Positions 1 through 5,063 of a DNA stretch of 5,567 bases are shown one piece after another. The stretch is from contig JAOZPI010000055.1 in NCBI GenBank assembly GCA_029932835.1, forward strand, positions 1 to 5,567, in the 5' to 3' direction. The stretch comes from an archaeon. GTDB taxonomy: Archaea; Altiarchaeota; Altiarchaeia; JAFGQM01. Every line of letters starts with the position of its first letter. The stretch's first letter is position 1. The notes under the pieces are model-generated. The model saw nothing but the letters and a program-made list of their open reading frames with translations. It made no database searches and had not been told where the DNA came from. The translations under genes and the position numbers were made by a program.

Positions 1-174
1 CTCAAAATAACAAATCTGGCCCTCAATCTACACACGGTTTTGGCTCACACAACCTGCGCAGATGTTAAAGCTATTCTTGAATCCCCGAATGGCTTTGCTC
101 GAGTTTCTGTAGATTGTGTTCACAATTTTGTAGTCGTTTCATCCCTAGACGGCCGTTACTCTGTTAGGATCTAA
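1..174 (+). CDS. 3' end of an unrecognised gene (57 C-terminal residues)
   Basis: Frame 1 is open from the window edge to a TAA at 172-174 and gives 57 residues ending in LDGRYSVRI. It is the only frame of the six without several stops over this stretch. The start and most of the protein lie outside the window. The visible part has alternating hydrophobic stretches (VSVDCVHNFVVVSS) that look like beta strands, and no motif I recognise. It points the same way as the DUF371 gene 48 bp downstream, so the two could share a transcript. An open frame of this length could arise by chance, so the call is only moderately supported. Confidence 0.45.
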   Translation, partial: LKITNLALNLHTVLAHTTCADVKAILESPNGFARVSVDCVHNFVVVSSLDGRYSVRI

Positions 175-222
175 GAGTCTCCACCCCCATTATTTCGCTC
201 AAGTCTTTTTACTTCATCAGAG

Positions 223-639
223 ATGGCAACCACAGAAACTATACGCGCTATGGGTCATCCGAACATACGTGCAACCCATCGTAGCACGATTGAGATAACT
301 ACAGAGAACTTCCTTACTCCCAGAGGGGATTGCATAGTTGGTGTCTCCGCAGATCATTCTGTTTCGGACCTGCGGGATAGCTTCAAGAATCGTCTCCGGA
401 AGGGGGCCTCCCTCACCATTCTTATGGAAGCAGGTGGCTATCGCGATCTAGTGCATGCTGAGGGAAGCCCCTACCTCACCCTTTCCGACAGCACCTCCAT
501 GGTGATACGAAAGAGCGGATTTATTTGTCCTAGGACTCTCTGCATCCATGCAGACAAGGCAGCAGCTGACTTGAATCGCGGGTTGATATCGGCGTTGGCG
601 AGGGGTGAGCCACTCAGAGTGACTCTTTCCATCTCCTAG
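223..639 (+). CDS. DUF371 family protein, complete
   Basis: A 138-residue protein that matches the archaeal DUF371 family along its whole length. Motifs seen in order are GHPNIRATHRSTIEIT (residues 11-26), LTPRGDCIVGVSAD (31-44), GSPYLTLSD (81-89) followed by MVIRKS (93-98), and HADKAAADL (109-117). The length is normal for the family, and the ATG at 223 puts the first conserved block about ten residues in, as expected. There is no signal peptide or membrane segment, so it should be cytoplasmic. The biochemical function of DUF371 is not known to me; the conserved polar residues His12, Asn14, His19, Arg34, Asp36 and Lys112 would suit a ligand- or nucleic-acid-binding fold, but that is inference. 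The gene ends 62 bp before the convergent cysteine-rich gene, and no strong terminator is visible between them. Confidence 0.9.
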   Translation: MATTETIRAMGHPNIRATHRSTIEITTENFLTPRGDCIVGVSADHSVSDLRDSFKNRLRKGASLTILMEAGGYRDLVHAEGSPYLTLSDSTSMVIRKSGFICPRTLCIHADKAAADLNRGLISALARGEPLRVTLSIS

Positions 640-701
640 AGTCTGTTAATCTTCCAGCCTCAACTCTGCACCCTCTCCCAGACCTCTTGGGGCGTTTTCT
701 C
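640..701. other. Short convergent intergenic gap
   Basis: This 62-bp gap separates the stops of the DUF371 gene (+) and the cysteine-rich gene (-). The only terminator-like element on the plus strand is a four-T run at 695-698. I see no stable hairpin and no T-run for the minus strand, so transcripts may run into each other's 3' ends. Confidence 0.5.
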
Positions 702-1829
702 CTAAATAATCCTTCCCCTTTCTATAAACCCGTGGTTTTCGATGATCTCACTGGTTGTAATCTCTATAATACCAGTCTGATAAGGACCACTTGTTTCCTC
801 TGTTGTGGTTTTGTTCCACCTTTCCCCCGGCGAGAGCCTTATTGTAGTGTTGAGATGCAAGAGCTCCACAGTCCCGTCATAGTCCACTGATATGATCTTA
901 TCCTCCCCCACCTCAACAGGGAGCGAATACACTGGATACAAGCGGCTTACTACTCCCCTCCCTAAGTCTCCCCCTAGTTCCTCTCTCTTTCCATAGATAG
1001 CGATCGCGTTTTCCAGCTCTATACTACCCCCTCCCTCTAGAATTCGTCGATCAGGGTCAAAGTGATAGCTGTCCGAGACCCTGAAGCTATATGGATACTC
1101 CCCATATATGACCCTCCCCGTGCGATTTGTTCGCCTCTCTACAAACAAAATCCTGCCTTCACCCCTCCCCACCACAACGGTTTCCTCTGCTATCATCTCC
1201 GGGCTTTTGTTCCCAAATTGCACCCCATACACCTCCACGTGGTACGTGCCTGGTGCTACCCTCACCCTAGCGTCTATATCGTAATTGCACATGCACCTGC
1301 ACATACTCCCCACATTCTTTTCCACAATCCTTATTGTCTTCCCCATCTCTGTCGCGTTTATCCTTATATCAGCACAGCACACATAGCTCAGATTCTGCTT
1401 TATCCTTATCCCACCTGCATCTGAAGCTATGCTCACTCCCGGACTCCTTATAATCCCCCTTGTTCCCTTTTCGCAGCCCCCTACATTGTATTCTAATCCC
1501 ACTCTCCCCTCCCTCTCACATACCCATTCGCACTTTCCCTCTACACAATTCCATCTCCCCCTGCACTCTTCTGACAGGTCTCCTATGCAGTCTCCTGCCA
1601 CTATACAACTCTGTGGAACCCCCTTACACTCCCACATACAGTAGTGATTTGCACACACCCACCTTCCCGGGCATCCGCCCTGTGTTAGGTTTAAGCAATC
1701 AGAGGACGTGTTACAAAAAGAAGAACTATTTGGGCTCGTTAGGCTTTCAAGAAGAAATATTGCTACGATTCCCACAGCAGCTCCCAGTGCCACAAGTGTG
1801 GTCAACAGCAGCTCGTGTTTCTTTTCCAC
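702..1829 (-). CDS. Membrane-anchored cysteine-rich surface protein, two tandem six-Cys modules
   Basis: A 375-residue protein, family not firmly recognised. After a short basic start (MEKKHE), one hydrophobic segment at residues 7-28 should act as a signal anchor with the rest outside the cell. Two modules share exactly the same spacing, C-x5-C-x7-C-x5-C-x4-C-x3-C, at residues 39-68 and 75-104, each with a G-R-W before the fourth Cys and a W before the last. A second cysteine cluster follows: C119, C151-C152, and C177, C179, C181 (MCRCMCNYDIDARV), then a G-x-Y-x-V strand (194-200); this resembles domains in archaeal lipoproteins and secreted proteins. Residues 200-375 look beta-rich without cysteines. 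Nine N-x-S/T sequons suit a glycosylated exterior protein. The GTG start is chosen because an in-frame TAA at 1839-1841 blocks extension and no in-frame ATG lies nearby. It is transcribed divergently from the MscS gene. Disulfide or metal binding is inference. Confidence 0.8.
   Translation of the reverse strand: MEKKHELLLTTLVALGAAVGIVAIFLLESLTSPNSSSFCNTSSDCLNLTQGGCPGRWVCANHYCMWECKGVPQSCIVAGDCIGDLSEECRGRWNCVEGKCEWVCEREGRVGLEYNVGGCEKGTRGIIRSPGVSIASDAGGIRIKQNLSYVCCADIRINATEMGKTIRIVEKNVGSMCRCMCNYDIDARVRVAPGTYHVEVYGVQFGNKSPEMIAEETVVVGRGEGRILFVERRTNRTGRVIYGEYPYSFRVSDSYHFDPDRRILEGGGSIELENAIAIYGKREELGGDLGRGVVSRLYPVYSLPVEVGEDKIISVDYDGTVELLHLNTTIRLSPGERWNKTTTEETSGPYQTGIIEITTSEIIENHGFIERGRII
1518..1715 (-). 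repeat. Tandem six-cysteine module repeat within the surface protein
   Basis: Residues 39-68 and 75-104 of the cysteine-rich protein are two copies of one module with identical cysteine spacing (5, 7, 5, 4, 3). Outside the cysteines they share an acidic residue just before Cys2, G-R-W between Cys3 and Cys4, and W before the last Cys. Other positions have diverged, so this is an old internal duplication and not a recent one. Confidence 0.85.
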
Positions 1830-1852
1830 CCCATAGTTTTATGCCACCCAGA

Positions 1853-1860
1853 ATTAAAAT
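1853..1860 (-). promoter_or_regulatory. Probable TATA box for the cysteine-rich gene
   Basis: On the minus strand this reads ATTTTAAT, centred about 27 nt upstream of the GTG start at 1829. That spacing is what an archaeal promoter with a leaderless or nearly leaderless transcript would show. The only purine-rich run upstream of the start (GGGTGG, 1844-1849) lies about 15 nt away, which is far for a Shine-Dalgarno site. Confidence 0.45.
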
Positions 1861-1875
1861 GCCAGTACAGATATT

Positions 1876-1910
1876 ACAATTAGTATAACTACCTACAACT
1901 AGTATAACTA
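1876..1910. repeat. Tandem 16-bp repeat between divergent promoters, operator-like
   Basis: ACAATTAGTATAACTA (1876-1891) and ACAACTAGTATAACTA (1895-1910) match at 15 of 16 positions and are spaced 19 bp start to start, roughly two helical turns. Each contains a small dyad, TAGT-N3-ACTA. The pair lies between the two TATA-like boxes, upstream of both, where an archaeal activator or repressor acting on both genes could bind. The regulatory role is inferred from position and symmetry only. Confidence 0.5.
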
Positions 1911-1935
1911 TCGCAACCACGGACCTTAACTACTG

Positions 1936-1943
1936 TTTTTATA
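1936..1943 (+). promoter_or_regulatory. TATA box for the mscS-acylphosphatase transcript
   Basis: TTTTTATA is centred about 26 nt before the ATG at 1966, the classic archaeal spacing when transcription starts at or next to the start codon. The stretch between box and ATG is pyrimidine-rich (CCTCTCTCTTTC) and has no Shine-Dalgarno site, which supports a leaderless mRNA. Confidence 0.6.
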
Positions 1944-1965
1944 CCTCTCTCTTTCTAATATCAAC

Positions 1966-3147
1966 ATGAATCTGCTCTTGAGTTTCTTATCCCTTCACTT
2001 AGCTTCGGAAAACACCTCTCAGGCCTTCGCTGGATTTGCCCACGAGCTGACTTCATTGCACCTCGGCTTCCTAACTGATGCAAAGTATTTTGGGAATACC
2101 CTCTGGCAGTATCTCCTCTTTTCTATAGTCTTCATAGCCTCCTTCATTGCTGCAAAGATAATCTTCTACCTCCTAAAAACCCACCTTAAGAGGGTTGCTG
2201 AGAGAACAAAAACCCGCCTTGACGATATGGTAATCAAAGTTATTCAAGGGCCCCTTGTTTTGGGAGTGATTATTATAGGTCTCAGCTTTGGAATTCAACT
2301 ACTCACCCTCCCTCTCTCCGTGCTCTCCTTTCTCAGTACTGTTTTTTCTGTTTTGATCTCTTTGACCATCCTGTGGTTTATAATCCGCTTTGTAGATGTC
2401 TTGATAGACGAGTATCTCCGTCCAGTGGCAATAAAAACTGAGGGCACACTGGATGACGAGCTAGTACCCATGCTAAAAAAGATCCTCCGTGCCCTGATAC
2501 TCATATTTGGCCTGATCTCTATAGCGAGCAATTTTGGTTATGATATAACAGCCCTGATCACGGGGTTGGGGATCGGTGGTATAGCTGTAGCGCTTGCGGC
2601 TCAGGATACCCTTGGTAATATGTTCGGCGGGTTGTCTATATTCCTTGACAGGCCCTTTGCCATTGGGGACAGAGTAAGGATAAACGAGAAAATATACGGG
2701 GATGTGGTGGATGTAGGATTTCGCAGTTCCAAAATAAAGAATCTGGACAACAATATAATCGTCATACCAAACTCTGTAATCTCCAAATCTGTCATAGAGA
2801 ATTATGTAAGGCCGAGCAAGAAGATAAAGCAGACATTCAAGATAGGTTTGACTTATGATACCCCCCCTGAGAAGGTTGAAGAGGCTGTCAAAATAATAAA
2901 ACGCTCCATAAAGGGGGTCGAGGGAGTTACAAATGATGAGCCCCTCGTATGGTTTACTGAATTTGGTGATTTTTCTCTTAACCTCCTCTGCATCTATTGG
3001 ATCAGATCCTTGGATTATTGGGGAACAACCAAGCATGAAATAAACCTGAGGATACTCAAGGGCCTAAGCAAGGCGGGGATTGAAATCGCTTACCCAACGC
3101 AGACCTTGTACATTCAGGAGGGCCAACTCCCTGGCCAATCTAAGTAA
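1966..3147 (+). CDS. MscS-family mechanosensitive ion channel
   Basis: A 393-residue small-conductance mechanosensitive channel of the MscS family, which opens under membrane tension to release solutes on osmotic downshock. Membrane segments are predicted near residues 46-70, 94-114, 119-145 and 172-192, followed by the pore helix, rich in Gly and Ala (about 194-225, TGLGIGGIAVALAAQDTLGN). The MscS beta domain follows: FAIGDRVRI (231-239), GDVVDVGFRSSKI (245-257), and NNIIVIPNS (262-270). A cytoplasmic alpha/beta domain runs to the C-terminal strand IEIAYPTQTLYI (372-383). With four predicted helices before the pore helix it has more than the three-helix E. coli MscS. The first 15 residues are hydrophobic and could be a signal-like segment. 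The family consensus IPxPQ appears here as IAYPTQ, so the first proline is replaced. The acylphosphatase gene follows after 1 nt, so the two are probably co-transcribed. Confidence 0.93.
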   Translation: MNLLLSFLSLHLASENTSQAFAGFAHELTSLHLGFLTDAKYFGNTLWQYLLFSIVFIASFIAAKIIFYLLKTHLKRVAERTKTRLDDMVIKVIQGPLVLGVIIIGLSFGIQLLTLPLSVLSFLSTVFSVLISLTILWFIIRFVDVLIDEYLRPVAIKTEGTLDDELVPMLKKILRALILIFGLISIASNFGYDITALITGLGIGGIAVALAAQDTLGNMFGGLSIFLDRPFAIGDRVRINEKIYGDVVDVGFRSSKIKNLDNNIIVIPNSVISKSVIENYVRPSKKIKQTFKIGLTYDTPPEKVEEAVKIIKRSIKGVEGVTNDEPLVWFTEFGDFSLNLLCIYWIRSLDYWGTTKHEINLRILKGLSKAGIEIAYPTQTLYIQEGQLPGQSK

Positions 3148-3148
3148 A

Positions 3149-3424
3149 ATGATTCGCAGAGCCCATCTCTTTATCTCTGGTTTGGTGCAGGGGGTGTTCT
3201 TTAGAGCTACTACCCGGGAAAAAGCACGGGAATTGGGCCTCGGTGGATGGGTACGCAATCTCCGGGATGGCAGGGTGGAGGCTGTTTTTGAGGGGGAGGA
3301 GGACAAAGTGAGAGATATTATCTCGTGGTGTTATCATGGCCCGCCCGGAGCTAGGGTGTCAGGGGTTGAGGTTATGTGGGAAGAGCCCACCAACAAGGCA
3401 ACTTCATTTGATATTATAATTTGA
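3149..3424 (+). CDS. acyP: Acylphosphatase
   Basis: A 91-residue acylphosphatase, which hydrolyses acyl phosphates such as carbamoyl or acetyl phosphate to the carboxylate and phosphate in the cytoplasm. The active-site loop SGLVQGVFFR (residues 10-19) supplies the phosphate-binding Arg19, and GGWVRNLRDGRVEAVFEG (32-49) supplies the catalytic Asn37 and the second signature. The length is typical of the family. The frame stays open further upstream, inside the mscS gene, but the ATG at 3149 gives a standard-length protein and lies 1 nt after the mscS stop, so translational coupling is likely. There is no good ribosome binding site of its own: the AGGAGGG at 3116-3122 is about 26 nt away. Its cellular partner and any link to the channel are unknown. 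Confidence 0.93.
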   Translation: MIRRAHLFISGLVQGVFFRATTREKARELGLGGWVRNLRDGRVEAVFEGEEDKVRDIISWCYHGPPGARVSGVEVMWEEPTNKATSFDIII

Positions 3425-3431
3425 TATTATA
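3407..3431 (+). repeat. 13-bp-period direct repeat across the acylphosphatase stop codon
   Basis: TTTGATATTATA occurs at 3407-3418 and again at 3420-3431. The stop codon TGA (3422-3424) lies in the second copy, so the last codons and the stop look like products of a small tandem duplication. The AT-rich second copy continues into TATACTATAT and could also contribute to promoter function for the gene at 3483. Confidence 0.6.
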
Positions 3432-3446
3432 CTATATCGCTTGTAG

Positions 3447-3455
3447 TTATTTTTA
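3447..3455 (+). promoter_or_regulatory. Possible TATA box for the 526-residue gene
   Basis: TTATTTTTA is centred about 32 nt before the ATG at 3483, slightly further than the spacing at 1936-1943. TATTATACTATAT (3425-3437) is an alternative that would leave a leader of about 25 nt. Neither can be preferred from sequence alone. Confidence 0.3.
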
Positions 3456-3473
3456 GCCTTTTAGGCTCTTTTT
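3455..3473 (+). terminator. Hairpin plus T-tract after the acylphosphatase gene
   Basis: AGCCT-TTT-AGGCT (3455-3467) forms a 5-bp stem with a 3-nt loop and is followed by C and five Ts (3469-3473). Archaeal termination depends mainly on the T-tract, so this could end the mscS-acylphosphatase transcript. The stem is short, and the element sits only 10 bp before the next start codon, so it may instead be part of that gene's promoter or leader. Confidence 0.4.
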
Positions 3474-3482
3474 AAGCAGAAA

Positions 3483-5063
3483 ATGCCGAGACCCAGGAAG
3501 CCCCTTGATCCGGAGGAGGTGAGGAGATTTTATCTAGAGCACAACAAGAGCATGTCAAAAACCCGTAATCATTTTGGTGTCCATAGCAACCGCATCATAG
3601 AAGTCTTGGGAGACCTCTACAAACCTCCAAGAAAAAAACCTATGAAAAAGCGATCCTACAAAAGGACAACCACATCCCAAACTCCACGAACGATACTCCG
3701 CATCGCCGACAAAATCCCACACCTCAGCCCTGAGGAGATCCTCCACAGAATACGAGAGCCGACACCGTGGGGGCGGCAGATTCTAGAGGAAATAAAAAGC
3801 GGAAAAAAGGACACCCTCTCCCTGCGGGAAGCAGCAGAACTCCTAAACACCAATCCAACCACCCTCTTCAAACTCCACAGCGATGTGAGGAGGCATCCAG
3901 AAAAGTATGAGGGAAGGGTAATTCCCCTTCCAATGCATCCCCAAAAGCCAGACAAGATTGATGCGAAACGCTTTGTAGAGCAGGTCTATTCCCATTACCA
4001 AGACACTATCACTAGGACCGAGGCAACAGAGCTGGCTTCCCGTCTCTTTAATCTGACTCCCGGAGCAGCAGATTCCCTCTTTAACCTAAATCCCGTTCCC
4101 ACACACCTCCTCAAGGGGGGCTATAGGATTGAGGACTACCTTAGGGCCCTGCAATCCAGGCTAAAGCAAAGCGACTTGAGTCAGCGCGCATCTGTCATAA
4201 AGGCGTGGTCCCCAAACCCTCACGAGCTTCCGTCCCTTTCTGGGCCTCTCCGCCCTCCTCATGTGCCTGACTATCTCCGAGTTGGAATGTTCCACATGAG
4301 TAATGACCGTCTCCTTGCCTTTAACAAAAAGCGCCTTGCTCAGTTCAAAAGAGCTGTTGAATCCAGCCCAGCCTATGCTCCAAACCCAGACGGCACGAAG
4401 CGGAGTGCTACCCTAAGGCAGGACAGGGCAATGCTCCGATCTCTGGACTTGCACCCAGAGATACGGATTGGAAAAAGAAGGCTGCTGGATGCTATCACCC
4501 ATGAGGATCGCCGTGTTCTCGGTTCTGTAATAGCAGACCTTATGGAAAGGGGCGAGATACCAATGCATCTCCCTGCCTTAGTAACCAAGGAGAGGCGCCA
4601 GGCAGATTCCAAAATAGCAGCTGAGTTGAGGAATCGTGGAAATCTGACCCCCGCTCTTCGCAAAATAGCGGCTCTTCTGGAAAAGCGTGCCGCTGGTGGA
4701 GTTATAAAGATTCCCCTCTCTCCTGCTGAAAAGAGGAAAAGGAACATAAGACTGCTTGTTAGGAGGGCAAATGCGATGGCAGTGCGGGGGGAATTCAACG
4801 CCTTGAAGAAGTTAAGAAGAGAAGAGAGACAGATCCTTAGGAAGCCCATCCCCTGGGAAAAAAGGGTGGAAGAGCTTTCGAGACGGAGAGATGCCGTTTT
4901 GAAGGGCCTAGAGACCTCCCGGCTTGTCCTTAAACAAAATACTGCAGGACTAAAAAGTGTGGATGAAAAGTTACTACGCCTCTTTCTATTAGCTGAAGAG
5001 GGAAAGATACCGAGTGACCATCTTCAGATCTTGGCTAGGGACATAAAAAGCGGGTCTATTTAA
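3483..5063 (+). CDS. Large basic protein with helix-turn-helix-like segments, function unknown
   Basis: A 526-residue protein that I do not recognise. It is very rich in Arg and Lys, has no membrane segment, signal peptide or zinc-finger cysteines, and is predicted mostly helical. Residues 9-43 look like a helix-turn-helix (EEVRRFYLEH, then MSKTRNHFGVHSNRIIEVL). A basic Lys/Arg/Thr linker spans 47-70. Residues 111-148 look like a second one, excisionase or MerR-like: SLREAAELLNTNPTTLFKL, then a possible wing ending GRVIP. Residues 161-222 (TRTEATELASRLF, GGYRIEDYL) could be a third. From 320 on, helix pairs end in short G-x-I-P-type turns (GEIP 357-360, GGVIKIP 405-411, GKIP 507-510). Residues 412-480 are strongly charged and may form a coiled coil. 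The ATG at 3483 is the first in the frame after the intergenic region. A nucleic-acid-binding role, in transcription or chromatin, is inferred. No nuclease, ATPase or recombinase motif is evident. Confidence 0.85.
   Translation: MPRPRKPLDPEEVRRFYLEHNKSMSKTRNHFGVHSNRIIEVLGDLYKPPRKKPMKKRSYKRTTTSQTPRTILRIADKIPHLSPEEILHRIREPTPWGRQILEEIKSGKKDTLSLREAAELLNTNPTTLFKLHSDVRRHPEKYEGRVIPLPMHPQKPDKIDAKRFVEQVYSHYQDTITRTEATELASRLFNLTPGAADSLFNLNPVPTHLLKGGYRIEDYLRALQSRLKQSDLSQRASVIKAWSPNPHELPSLSGPLRPPHVPDYLRVGMFHMSNDRLLAFNKKRLAQFKRAVESSPAYAPNPDGTKRSATLRQDRAMLRSLDLHPEIRIGKRRLLDAITHEDRRVLGSVIADLMERGEIPMHLPALVTKERRQADSKIAAELRNRGNLTPALRKIAALLEKRAAGGVIKIPLSPAEKRKRNIRLLVRRANAMAVRGEFNALKKLRREERQILRKPIPWEKRVEELSRRRDAVLKGLETSRLVLKQNTAGLKSVDEKLLRLFLLAEEGKIPSDHLQILARDIKSGSI

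Noticed and set aside
738..779. Possible C/D-like signal (GATGA with CTGA) on the plus strand
   Set aside because: The C box is imperfect and the segment codes for the cysteine-rich protein on the other strand.
1062..1888. Plus-strand open frames of 71-142 residues opposite the cysteine-rich gene
   Set aside because: They are rich in Pro, His, Ser and Leu because the strand is pyrimidine-rich, whereas the opposite frame has a signal anchor and repeated cysteine modules.
1830..1920. Hydrophobic open frame on the minus strand upstream of the GTG start
   Set aside because: It is in a different frame from the cysteine-rich protein, has no start codon context of its own, and its codons are set by the tandem 16-bp repeat.
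2933..2939. Perfect C-box (ATGATGA) with CTGA nearby, suggesting a C/D guide RNA
   Set aside because: It lies inside conserved MscS coding sequence, and a matching terminal D box and stem at proper spacing are missing.
2473..3036. 187-residue minus-strand open frame opposite mscS
   Set aside because: It lies wholly inside the strongly supported MscS gene, and its translation has no recognisable domain.
3121..3136. GGCCA-N6-TGGCC hairpin just before the acylphosphatase start
   Set aside because: It is only a 5-bp stem within mscS codons and has no T-tract; a chance occurrence is likely.
3080..3148. N-terminal 23-residue extension of the acylphosphatase
   Set aside because: It overlaps the mscS coding end, is not acylphosphatase-like, and the ATG at 3149 gives the standard family length.
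4373..4849. 158-residue minus-strand open frame opposite the basic protein gene
   Set aside because: It looks like a shadow of the Arg/Lys-rich coding strand; its Ser/Arg/Leu-rich translation shows no motif.
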